Part shown: positions 8,718 to 16,301 of the stretch, piece by piece
How positions within the stretch are numbered: the stretch's first letter is position 1
How the letters are laid out: the number at the start of each line of letters is the position of its first letter
Source: Dongia sedimenti
GTDB lineage: Bacteria > Pseudomonadota > Alphaproteobacteria > Dongiales > Dongiaceae
NCBI GenBank assembly: GCA_030715195.1
Contig: JAUYVI010000003.1
Location: forward strand, 276,960-340,959
Reading direction: 5' to 3'
DNA: 64,000 bases
Notes under the pieces: generated by a model
Seen by the model: only the letters and a program-made list of their open reading frames with translations
What the model was told of the DNA's origin: nothing
Database searches by the model: none
Position numbers and translations under genes: made by a program

Positions 8718-9779
8718 ATGCGGCATACGGGGATGTTGATCGGCGCGGCGGCACTGCTGCTCGCGGCCATGGGCGCGGCACAGGGGGACATGACGTTTCT
8801 CGACCACCGCGGCAAGACCATCACTTTGAAGGAGCCGCCGAAACGCATCGTCTCGATGTTCGCCTCGGGCCCGCTGGTGCATGCCGCGGTCGAGGGCACG
8901 ACCGAGCACTTCGTCGGCGTCAACGTGAAGGGCAAGAAGACCTATTCGAACAGCATCTATGCGGAGTTGATGCCGGAGCTGCTCAAGCTCAACTTCGACG
9001 TGGCCGGCGAAGGCTTTGCGCCGAATGTCGAGGCGATCCTGGCGCTGAAGCCCGACGCGGTCCTGCAATGGACCTTCGATCCGAAGATCATCGAGCCCCT
9101 CGAGCGGGTGAACCTGACGGTGATCGGCTGGGATTGCTGCACCAAGGAGCAGCGCCGCGACTACCTGCGGCTGGCCGGCTACACCGCGAACCGGATCGAC
9201 CGCGCCCAGACCATTCTCGCCTTGCAGGACAAGTCGGAGAACGCTTTGCGCGATCTCTTCGCCAAGGCCAAGCTCGACAAGCCGGCCACCATGCTGGTCA
9301 TCGACCAGGTGAAAGAAGGCGTCCAGGTCATCGCTAACAGCTCGCAGGATTACAGCTTGAGCGGCACCAACAATCTGGCCGCCGACAACACCGGCGAATG
9401 GTGGCGGACCATCGACGCCGAGCAGCTGCTGGTCTGGAATCCGCAGATCATCGTCATTCCCGCCTATGCGACCGATTTGAAGCCGGCGGATATCTACGGC
9501 AATGCCATGTTCGCCAGCATCGATGCGGTCAAGAACAAGCGGGTCTACAAGTTCCCGCAATTCAACCGTTCGCCGGATTCGGCCGAGATCTATCTCTCCG
9601 ACGATTGGCTGGCACGGGTGGCCCATCCGGATCTGTTCAAGGGTGACAAGTTCGCCGGCACGGTCAAGGACAGCTACAAGCTGATCTACCTGAAGGACGT
9701 CACCGACGACCAGCTGAAGTCGATCCTGGAGATCGAGCAGAACAAGGACTCGGCGGGTTACAGCGACATCTTCGGCTGA
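8718..9779 (+). CDS. ABC transporter substrate-binding protein, FecB/BtuF-type
   Basis: A 353-residue exported binding protein of the helical-backbone (cluster A) class used for siderophores, haem and cobalamin. The signal peptide is MRHTGMLIGAAALLLAAMGA. The mature part starts with a conserved RGKTITLKEPPKRIVSM strand and contains NVEAILALKPDAVLQW, the usual lead-in to the interdomain helix. It is the first gene of a permease-ATPase operon and sits behind a Fur-like site, which points to an iron complex rather than vitamin B12. Preceded by an AGGAGG ribosome site. Confidence 0.86.
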   Translation: MRHTGMLIGAAALLLAAMGAAQGDMTFLDHRGKTITLKEPPKRIVSMFASGPLVHAAVEGTTEHFVGVNVKGKKTYSNSIYAELMPELLKLNFDVAGEGFAPNVEAILALKPDAVLQWTFDPKIIEPLERVNLTVIGWDCCTKEQRRDYLRLAGYTANRIDRAQTILALQDKSENALRDLFAKAKLDKPATMLVIDQVKEGVQVIANSSQDYSLSGTNNLAADNTGEWWRTIDAEQLLVWNPQIIVIPAYATDLKPADIYGNAMFASIDAVKNKRVYKFPQFNRSPDSAEIYLSDDWLARVAHPDLFKGDKFAGTVKDSYKLIYLKDVTDDQLKSILEIEQNKDSAGYSDIFG

Positions 9780-9785
9780 CCGACG

Positions 9786-10859
9786 GTGCGCTCCGCGACG
9801 GCGACTTGGCGCGTGAGTTTCGCCGCACTCGACGTGCGGCGGCGTGGCTGGCTGGTCGTCGCGGCGCTGGCCCTGCTGCTGGTCTTCAGCGTGGTCTACT
9901 CGATCACGCTGGGGCGCTATGGCGTCAGCATGACCAATGCCTGGCTGATCCTCTGGGACCACATCGTGCCGGTCGCCAACCCGACTTGGAGCGACGTGGA
10001 TGCCAATGTGGTGACCGCGGTGCGCCTGCCGCGCATCCTCGGCGCGCTGCTGGTCGGGGCGGGACTGGCGATCTCGGGCGCGGCTTTGCAGGGCCTGTTC
10101 CGCAACCCGCTGGTCGATCCCGGCATCATCGGCGTGACCGCCGGCGCCGGTTTCGGCGGCACCTTGGCGATCCTCATGGTCGGCGGCGGGACGGTCGTGC
10201 TCGGCGCCGCCTTCGGCTGCGGCATTGCGAGTCTGCTGGTGGTGCGGTTCCTCGCCACCGTCAAAGGCCGCACTTCGACGCTGACCTTCGTGCTGGCGGG
10301 GGTGGTCGTCACGGCCTTCTTCGAGGCCGCGATCTCGATCATCAAGCTGCTGGCCGATCCGCACCAGAAGCTGCCGGCGATCACCTATTGGCTGATGGGC
10401 AGCATCGCCGCGACCGGCTATAGCGATCTGGCACTCATGGCCGCGGCGATCGTGCCGCCGTCCATCCTGATCTTCATGCTGCGCTACCAGATCAACATTC
10501 TCTCCCTGGGCGAGGAGAAGGCGCGGGCTCTGGGTTCGCCGATCGAGCGGGTGCAGTGGATCGTCTATGCCGCGGTCGCCTGCATCTCGGCGGGGGTGGT
10601 CGCGACCTCGGGCATCGTCGGCTGGGTCGGCCTGGTGATCCCGCATCTGGCCCGTGGCCTGGTCGGGCCGGATCACGGGCGGCTGCTGCCGGTCTCGGCG
10701 CTGCTGGGTGCCATCTATCTGCTGCTGGTGGACGACATCGCGCGGACCGCGACGGTGGCGGAGCTGCCGATCGGCATCATCACCGCGCTGGTCGGCGTGC
10801 CGGTCTTTGCGCTGATCCTGCGGCGGCTCCAATCCAAGAGCGGATGGGCGCATGATTGA
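9786..10859 (+). CDS. FecCD-family ABC permease
   Basis: A 357-residue permease of the FecCD/BtuC family, with about nine or ten transmembrane segments and conserved blocks VRLPRILGALLVGAGLA, GLFRNPLVDPGIIG and a late VGWVGLVIPHLAR. It normally works as a homodimer with the ATPase that follows. The start used is GTG at 9786, 6 nt after the previous stop. The gene overlaps the ATPase gene by 8 nt. Confidence 0.9.
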   Translation: MRSATATWRVSFAALDVRRRGWLVVAALALLLVFSVVYSITLGRYGVSMTNAWLILWDHIVPVANPTWSDVDANVVTAVRLPRILGALLVGAGLAISGAALQGLFRNPLVDPGIIGVTAGAGFGGTLAILMVGGGTVVLGAAFGCGIASLLVVRFLATVKGRTSTLTFVLAGVVVTAFFEAAISIIKLLADPHQKLPAITYWLMGSIAATGYSDLALMAAAIVPPSILIFMLRYQINILSLGEEKARALGSPIERVQWIVYAAVACISAGVVATSGIVGWVGLVIPHLARGLVGPDHGRLLPVSALLGAIYLLLVDDIARTATVAELPIGIITALVGVPVFALILRRLQSKSGWAHD

Positions 10860-11604
10860 AGCTCCGATCCTTGCAGTCCGCGATGTCGGCGTGTCGCTCG
10901 GCGGCCGGACCATCCTCGAGGGCTACAGCCTCGACGTCGGCAAGGGCGAGGTGCTGGCGATGCTCGGCGCCAATGGCGTCGGCAAGACCACCTTGCTGAA
11001 CTGCATGGTCGGGCTGCGGCACCCCGAACGCGGCTCGGTCACCAGGATGGGGCGGATCGGCTATGTGCCGCAGCTGTTCCAATCGACCTTCGCCTTCTCG
11101 GTGCTGGACATCGTGCTGATGGGCCGCGCCCGGCATCTCGGCCTCTTCACGGCGCCCCGCAAGGCCGATTACGAAGTCGCGGAGCGCTATCTCGAGCTGA
11201 TGCAGGTGGCGCATCTGCGCGACCGGCCGTTCAATGCCTTGAGCGGCGGCCAGCGGCAGCTGGTGATGATCGCCCAGGCCCTGGCCTCCGAATGCGAGAT
11301 CATGATCCTGGACGAGCCCTGCTCGGCGCTGGACTACAAGAACCAGGCGATCGTGATCGCGACCCTGCGCCGGCTCAACCGCGAGATGGGCCTCACCATC
11401 GTCTTCTCCACCCATGCGCCGCAGCACGGGCTGGAGGTCGCCAGCCACGTGCTGCTGATGAACGACCGGCAGCGCTATCGGCATGGGTCCGTGGCCGAGG
11501 TGCTGACCGCCGACAATCTCACCAACCTCTATGACGTCGCCATCGGCCGAGCCGAGTTCGGCATGGGTGGACGCTTCACTTTCGCTCCCACCTACGTCCA
11601 GTAA
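10852..11604 (+). CDS. ABC transporter ATP-binding protein, FecE/BtuD-type
   Basis: A 250-residue ATPase with Walker A GANGVGKTT, signature LSGGQRQLVMIAQAL and Walker B IMILDEPCSALD. It pairs with the FecCD-type permease and completes an iron-complex or cobalamin importer. Overlap with the permease gene shows co-translation. The next gene starts 13 nt after its stop. Confidence 0.9.
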   Translation: MIEAPILAVRDVGVSLGGRTILEGYSLDVGKGEVLAMLGANGVGKTTLLNCMVGLRHPERGSVTRMGRIGYVPQLFQSTFAFSVLDIVLMGRARHLGLFTAPRKADYEVAERYLELMQVAHLRDRPFNALSGGQRQLVMIAQALASECEIMILDEPCSALDYKNQAIVIATLRRLNREMGLTIVFSTHAPQHGLEVASHVLLMNDRQRYRHGSVAEVLTADNLTNLYDVAIGRAEFGMGGRFTFAPTYVQ

Positions 11605-11617
11605 GGGCCTATGCCGC

Positions 11618-12940
11618 ATGAACGCCGTGACCCTTTCGACCGCGACGCGCACCCGCAAGATCGCCTATCTGACCTGGGGCTGTGCCAGCCAGCTCACCAG
11701 CTTCCAGGATTTCTCCGGCTGGCTGGACGACATGCTGTATCTGCGCGAGCTGGAGACCTGCGACCTCAATCAGTACGCCGCCGTGGTGATCCCGGACAGC
11801 ATGGACAGCGCCACCATCCGGCGCTACGCGGCGCAGCTGAACGCCTATGTGCGCAACGGCGGGTTCCTGATCGCCTTCTCCTGCAAGGGCATCCACGAAT
11901 GGATCGACGTGGTCGAACTGAAGATGCGGCCGATCGATGCCAAGGATTGGCTGTGGTGGACCCGGCCGCAGCCCTATCTGGAGATCCGGCAGCCGGAGCC
12001 CAGGCACCCGGTCTGCGACGTGATCCCGCTGAAGGACATGAGCTGGCACTGGTTCGGCGTGTTCGACCATCACCCGCAAGCGATCAGCGCGCTCAACCTC
12101 GACGATGACAGCGGCAGCCTGTTCCTGGATTTCCCGAAGCTGGAAGGCGGCGGACGGCTGATCGTCTCGACCCTGGACCCGCATGTGCATAACGGCGAGC
12201 GTTTCATGCCGGCCTGCGCACGGTTCCTGAAGGCCTTCTATCCCTGGCTCAACCGCGAGCTCGGCATCGAGCGGGAGCCGGGCGATTTCACCGTCACCTA
12301 TCTGCAATGCTACGAGAACTCGCCGGAATGGACCGCGCCCGGTTTTGCCGAAAGCTTTGAGGGCACGAAGGGGCGGGCGCGGCTGCACCCGCAATACCGG
12401 CTCGACGAGAAGATGCTGGCCAAGACCGACATCCTCTATGTGCCGCATATCCACGATCAGCTGTTCCTGCGCGAGCAGCAGCCGTTGCTGCTGGACTATC
12501 TCGCCCATGGCGGACACCTGATCCTCTGCGCCGAGCCGGCGATCCCGTTCCTGCCGTTCCTGAGCGCGTTCCAGGCGGTGCCGCCGCGGCCGTTCAGCAA
12601 CATCAAGGTCCGGGTCCGCAACGATCCGCTCGGTTTCTTCCGCAACATGGATCCGGATTTCGACGGCTGGCAGGGCATCTTCGGGCAGTATGCGCGCGGC
12701 TGGTCGCGGATGCCCGAAGGGGCGATCTGGCTGACCGAAGTCGGCAGCGCCGAGGATCCGAAGCCGGCCGACTGGCTCTGGCAGTGTCCGACCGACCATG
12801 GCCGCGGCGGCCTGGTCTTCATGCATAACGGCGACAACATGATCCGCTATCCGGATCATGGAGCGCACCAGCAAGGCCTGGTGCGCGACATCTGCCTCGG
12901 GCTGATGTCGCATCGGGCCGGACCGCTCAACCGGTTCTGA
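11618..12940 (+). CDS. Unrecognised protein with two GATase1-like halves
   Basis: A 440-residue soluble protein that I cannot assign to a named family. Two segments look alike: an early one with AAVVIPDSMD, then LNAYVRNGGFLIAF, and a later one with ILYVPHIHDQ, then LLDYLAHGGHLILC. Each resembles the strand-helix-strand of the GATase1/ThuA-like fold. A Cys at 89 in AFSCKGIHEW sits where such folds put a nucleophile, but no catalytic triad is obvious. No signal peptide. The ATG at 11618 is chosen because an earlier in-frame ATG at 11531 lies inside the ATPase gene. It follows the iron-type ABC importer by 13 nt and is probably its last cistron, suggesting a role in handling the imported complex (inference). 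Confidence 0.8.
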   Translation: MNAVTLSTATRTRKIAYLTWGCASQLTSFQDFSGWLDDMLYLRELETCDLNQYAAVVIPDSMDSATIRRYAAQLNAYVRNGGFLIAFSCKGIHEWIDVVELKMRPIDAKDWLWWTRPQPYLEIRQPEPRHPVCDVIPLKDMSWHWFGVFDHHPQAISALNLDDDSGSLFLDFPKLEGGGRLIVSTLDPHVHNGERFMPACARFLKAFYPWLNRELGIEREPGDFTVTYLQCYENSPEWTAPGFAESFEGTKGRARLHPQYRLDEKMLAKTDILYVPHIHDQLFLREQQPLLLDYLAHGGHLILCAEPAIPFLPFLSAFQAVPPRPFSNIKVRVRNDPLGFFRNMDPDFDGWQGIFGQYARGWSRMPEGAIWLTEVGSAEDPKPADWLWQCPTDHGRGGLVFMHNGDNMIRYPDHGAHQQGLVRDICLGLMSHRAGPLNRF

Positions 12941-13002
12941 CAGACGCGTCATCGGCGGTGGGCGCTTTCTGCTTGGCCGAGCATTCTCAAGCAAACTCGT
13001 GG

Positions 13003-13025
13003 ATCCCAAGGCCAAGCCTTGGGAT
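13003..13025. repeat. Palindromic intergenic repeat (CCCAAGGC family)
   Basis: A perfect 10-bp stem (ATCCCAAGGC and its complement) with a CAA loop, embedded in ACTCGTGG...TGACGA. The same unit occurs twice more at 41754-41840. It resembles the short dispersed palindromes common between genes in alphaproteobacteria and may also end transcription of the gene at 11618. Confidence 0.7.
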
Positions 13026-13071
13026 GACGAACGCGTGGTTGGTCGGCAACGGAATCCGCACCTGAGACCGC

Positions 13072-14220
13072 TCAATTGTAGGCCGGCGCCGCTTCGCGCT
13101 TCGGGCGCGCATAACGCTCGTAGAAGCCGCCGCACTCCTTCGCCGCCTGCGCCAGGAAGCGGGCGGCGCGCTCCGTATAGTTGGTTTCCTCCGCGCGATT
13201 GGCAAAGCGATCGAGCATCCGCAGCCGGACCACCTTCTGCGCGATGCCGATCTCGGCGGCGGCGTCCAGGAATTTCGCGCGGGTCGCGGCGTGCAGGTCG
13301 ATCCAGCGCTGCGCCGGCGGCCGCGATCCGGCCGGGTCGTAGGCGTAGACCTGCCGGCGGTCGATCGTAATGCCGAACTCCGCCTGCACGGACGCCGCCA
13401 CGCGCGTCGGAGTCTCGTAGCGCGCCAGGCCGCGCACGATGTGGGCTTTCTGCGCATCGGTCAGGACGGACCTGGTTTTTTGATCCTGTCTGCGTCCGGT
13501 CTGCGTTGCCGCATCTTCGGCCCGCGCGCCGTCGGCGTTTTCCGCGGGGTCGGGTGCAATGCCGAGCCGCGCCTGCGCCAGCGCGGCCAAGGCCTGGAAC
13601 CCCGCCTCTTGCGCCTCGCGGGTGACGCGGGGCTCATCGACCGGGTCGGCGGGAATTTGCAAGGCGGGCGGAATTTGCAGTGTGTCCGTGTCCTGTCCGG
13701 GTCCGGTCTGCGTTGCGGGGGCATCGTCTGCGTCCGCGGCGCCTTGCCGGGATTTCGCATCCTGTCTGCGTCCGGTCTGCGTTGCCGGCGCATCGCCTGC
13801 GTCCGCACCGCCTCGCCGGGATTCCGCATCCTGTCTGCGTCCGGTCTGCGTTGCCGACGCGTCGTCCGCGCCCGCATCACCGGGGGTCGGAGCAGGGGCG
13901 GTTGCGATGGAGAACAGTGTCCGTGCGGGCGTCTCGACCTCAGCGATGCGCGTGAACAGGGGTTCCTTCGGCTCGTCCGCCGGAAACTGCACGGATTCCT
14001 TATCCGGTCTGTGCTCGGTCTGCGTCGGCAGGGTGATTTCGCCTCTCCAGTAGGGGACGACCTGGTCGGCGTCGAGCGCGACGCCGAAATACCCACGCAC
14101 GGCCTTGGCGATCCACGCCGGATCTTCTCTGCGGCGCAGGCGCGTTTCGATGAACGCCTTCAGCCGGTCGTGCGAAAATTGCGGGGCGTCTGCGTGCTGT
14201 CTGCGTGCGGTCTGGGTCAT
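13072..14220 (-). CDS. DUF2280 phage-type protein with duplicated helical domain and repeat linker
   Basis: A 382-residue protein. The C-terminal 120 residues match DUF2280, a family found in phages and prophages (LTDAQKAHIVRGLARYETP ... FGITIDRRQVYAYDP, then FYERYARPKRE). An N-terminal segment (FSHDRLKAFIETRLRRRED ... FGVALDADQVVPYWRG) looks like a second copy of its first helical module. The long linker is low-complexity and carries repeated TQTGRRQD-type units, three of them in an exact 23-residue period. The ATG at 14220 has a strong GAGGAAA ribosome site 3-4 nt upstream, so a start at 14292 is unlikely. No other phage gene surrounds it, so it is a solitary relic or a domesticated DNA-binding protein. 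Confidence 0.75.
   Translation of the reverse strand: MTQTARRQHADAPQFSHDRLKAFIETRLRRREDPAWIAKAVRGYFGVALDADQVVPYWRGEITLPTQTEHRPDKESVQFPADEPKEPLFTRIAEVETPARTLFSIATAPAPTPGDAGADDASATQTGRRQDAESRRGGADAGDAPATQTGRRQDAKSRQGAADADDAPATQTGPGQDTDTLQIPPALQIPADPVDEPRVTREAQEAGFQALAALAQARLGIAPDPAENADGARAEDAATQTGRRQDQKTRSVLTDAQKAHIVRGLARYETPTRVAASVQAEFGITIDRRQVYAYDPAGSRPPAQRWIDLHAATRAKFLDAAAEIGIAQKVVRLRMLDRFANRAEETNYTERAARFLAQAAKECGGFYERYARPKREAAPAYN
13692..13898. repeat. Three tandem 69-bp repeats inside the DUF2280 gene
   Basis: Units begin at about 13692, 13761 and 13830, each opening with CCTGTCTGCGTCCGGTCTGC or a close variant. The period of 69 bp equals 23 codons, so expansion keeps the frame. Diverged single copies of the core lie at 13485, 14004 and 14196, the last overlapping the start codon of the gene. 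Confidence 0.8.
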
Positions 14221-14685
14221 GGTTTCCTCACGGGCTCGGCGACGCGGGGGAAAACCGTCGCCTTCGGTTTTTGCCAAGCGGGAACGCGGCACGAGCGGTG
14301 CCGGAAAAGCGGATGGGCCCGCAGGGCGGGGGCGCAGGGGACCGGGTCGCGGTCAGACTGCGGAAAGCAGTATAGCTGGAAAGAGATACTTACACAATAG
14401 TGTGTTGAACTTAGAATGCCCCTGGGAGAAATGGAGGCCGATCCACCGCTACCGTCGAGAATCTGTAGAAAGGTCAATATCTTGCGGTGCGCTGCGTGCT
14501 GGGGACTTGGCCGCAACGCGTGTGCTTGCCACCACCAAACTATGCGATCTCCCAGAGCTGCTGCGCTGCACGAAGTGCGATCAGCGATCCTCGGCAACCA
14601 GGGGTAACGGTGCTGCGAAGGTAACTGGAACTCCGCCAAGACGCCGTTTAACTTGCAGCTGAGGAAGCTTAGCGGGGGGCTCGCA
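14221..14685. other. Intergenic region, no gene seen
   Basis: This 465-bp stretch separates the divergent DUF2280 and membrane-protein genes. It is visibly less GC-rich than the flanks from about 14360 on. Open frames here are short, lack ribosome sites and have no recognisable protein pattern. It presumably holds both promoters; no convincing -35/-10 pair, RNA gene or attachment site was found. Confidence 0.5.
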
Positions 14686-15273
14686 ATGAAGGTGCTGAAA
14701 TGGCTGGTGGCGACCTGCGGGGTTCTATTGGTTGGAGCAATCAGCTCGGGATTGTGGGAGGTGATGCTGAAGCCAATCCTGGCAATTGTAACGCCGATCG
14801 CTATTCACATAACAACCCTCGGGATGACCTCGCTGGATAACAATATCTACAAGGATATCGCGCAGGGAACGCATAGTCGGGCCGACTCACTCCTGCTAGG
14901 TCTGTTTCTTGGACTGATAGTGGGAGTCGTGGGCGGGATAGTGATCACCATATCCAAGCGAAAGGATCCCGACGCCGAGGCGAAAAACCGCCGAACACGA
15001 CGACAGGTCTTAGCAGGAACTATGGTGCTGCTATTTTCGGTTACGCTACTAACCTTGATCTCGTTCCGAACGGTTTATGTGCAGCAGGCAGCCGTTTATC
15101 TTGCTCAGCTCAACAGGATCGTAGCTCCCTATATCGCTCCGCAAGAAGCCTTGGCATTTCAGTCGCGCGCTGCGTTAGTCGAGACACGAGCGAGCTACGT
15201 CGCGTTGGAGGCCGAGTTGAAAGCAATTGCAGAAAAGAATGGTGTGGCCGCCCCGGAGTTCTTCGTTTACTGA
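14686..15273 (+). CDS. Membrane protein with three predicted helices, unknown function
   Basis: A 195-residue protein with a hydrophobic N-terminal segment (WLVATCGVLLVGAISSGLW), a second helix around residues 68-88 (GLFLGLIVGVVGGIVITI) and a third near 105-125, followed by a basic loop between them and a C-terminal soluble tail rich in Ala, Glu and Gln that may be helical. The ATG at 14686 follows a GGGGGG ribosome site and is preferred over 14653. Codon use is less GC-biased than the neighbours, which suggests horizontal acquisition. No family was recognised. Confidence 0.6.
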   Translation: MKVLKWLVATCGVLLVGAISSGLWEVMLKPILAIVTPIAIHITTLGMTSLDNNIYKDIAQGTHSRADSLLLGLFLGLIVGVVGGIVITISKRKDPDAEAKNRRTRRQVLAGTMVLLFSVTLLTLISFRTVYVQQAAVYLAQLNRIVAPYIAPQEALAFQSRAALVETRASYVALEAELKAIAEKNGVAAPEFFVY

Positions 15274-15424
15274 GTGGAGATTACGGAACCTGCTCCATCC
15301 CGCACTGGCTCGGCTTTTTATCAGGCGTCGGGCGGATGGACCGCGACCCGTGCCGCATCCGAGCCCCGGCGATGTGATCGGCTCAAGCTTCGAGCACCAG
15401 CTTCGGCTTCAGCGGCGGGATTAC

Positions 15425-15547
15425 GGTGACAATTTACTCAATGCACCAAATGATCGACTGCCCGCGCGGATCGAGAAACGCCGCCGAGCCGGGGCCGAAG
15501 CCGCAGCGCTGTGTGCGCGGGCTTCGTGCATATGATAAACTGTCACC
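15425..15547. repeat. Inverted-repeat element, copy 1 (MITE or REP-like)
   Basis: Terminal inverted repeats of 22 bp, GGTGACAATTTACTCAATGC.. at 15425-15446 and its partner at 15526-15547, match at 17 of 22 positions. The interior has a GAAGCC...GGCTTC hairpin. Nearly the same element recurs at 15993-16112. No transposase lies inside, so this is a non-autonomous element or a REP palindrome of the kind mobilised by RAYT transposases. It accounts for most of the 322-bp gap between the flanking genes. Confidence 0.65.
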
Positions 15548-15595
15548 TTAGTACTAAATCATAGCTTGCCAGTTGCTCGGGGAGAGACTCAGAAG

Positions 15596-15976
15596 ATGCG
15601 GATGCTGTTAGGCGCTTTCTGCTTACTGGTAGCGTGTGAAGCTCCGGCCGGTGCGGATGACTTTCTGACTGCCGACGCGATCAAGACTCGCTTTGTCGGC
15701 AACACGCTCAAGGGCACCTACCCTGAGGGCAAGCAATGGGCAGAATACTATAGCCCGGAGGGGGAGATCCGCGGGCATGATGACATCGGAGGCAGCTACA
15801 GCGGGCGCTTCACCTTTAGGGGGGATGAAATCTGTTTCGACTTCGACGATACCGATCAGGATTTCTGCGGACCGGTCTCCGATGGCGCGGAGGGAATCAG
15901 GTTTTATCGCAACGGCAAGATGATTACGGACATTGGACACGTAATCTTGATGCCGGGAAACCCCAACAACCTGTGA
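15596..15976 (+). CDS. Small secreted protein, paralogue of the one at 1360-1758
   Basis: A 126-residue exported protein. The ATG at 15596 gives a normal signal peptide (MRMLLGAFCLLVACEAP, possible lipobox-like LVAC), and a GGGGAGAG ribosome site precedes it. The mature part has TADAIKTRFVGNTLKGTY, a Tyr-rich strand, GDEICFDF and a second Cys, in the same order as in the secreted protein near the left end of the window. Function unknown; resembles DUF995-type proteins. It is bracketed by two copies of an inverted-repeat element. Confidence 0.7.
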   Translation: MRMLLGAFCLLVACEAPAGADDFLTADAIKTRFVGNTLKGTYPEGKQWAEYYSPEGEIRGHDDIGGSYSGRFTFRGDEICFDFDDTDQDFCGPVSDGAEGIRFYRNGKMITDIGHVILMPGNPNNL

Positions 15977-15992
15977 CTGGCCCCGGGATTGC

Positions 15993-16112
15993 GGTGACAG
16001 TTCGACTAGAGCACCGATTGATGGACTGCCCGCGCGGATCGAGAAGCGCCTAACCGGGGCCGAAGCCGCAGCGCTGTGTGCGAGGGTTTCGTGCATTTGG
16101 TAAACCGTCACC
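15993..16112. repeat. Inverted-repeat element, copy 2
   Basis: Second copy of the element at 15425-15547. The interior (from GACTGCCCGCGCGGATCGAG through CAGCGCTGTGTGCG to the TTCGTGCAT end) is close to identical over about 80 bp, whereas the left terminal repeat has diverged (about 14 of 22 matches to the right end). Direct orientation relative to copy 1. Confidence 0.65.
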
Positions 16113-16141
16113 GTAATTCCTAATCTATTGGAGAGACCGAG

Positions 16142-16281
16142 CGACCCCTCACCCCAGCCCTCTCCCGCAAGGGGAGAGGGGGACATTGTCCGCGCTCCGC
16201 GCGTAAGCCGGTAAGTTCGTCTCTACCAACAGCGATGAGAAACTCACTCTCCCTTGCGGGAGAGGGCGGGGTGAGGGGTCG
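16142..16281. repeat. Long palindromic intergenic repeat (CCCCTCACCCC family)
   Basis: Arms of about 30 bp (16142-16172 and 16252-16281), both containing CCCTCTCCCGCAAGG or its complement, pair with a single one-base indel. The loop is about 80 bp. A related but shorter-armed element lies at 26081-26182. Together with inverted-repeat copy 2 it fills the 325-bp gap between the secreted-protein gene and the fadR-type gene, and it could terminate transcription from both sides. Confidence 0.75.
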
Positions 16282-16301
16282 AAGACTCTCGCCGAAGAGA
16301 G

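Noticed and set aside
8124-10913. A 929-codon open frame on the minus strand across the iron-type importer genes
   Set aside because: Its protein is Arg/Asp/His-rich low-complexity sequence with no domain, and it lies antisense to well-supported transporter genes. It arises from strong GC bias at third positions.
13692-13898. Possible CRISPR or minisatellite array
   Set aside because: The 69-bp period is an exact codon multiple, units are adjacent without unique spacers, and they translate in frame within a gene, so this is an internal coding repeat.
14217-14639. A 140-codon minus-strand frame upstream of the DUF2280 gene
   Set aside because: No ribosome site, no domain and irregular composition; treated as non-coding.
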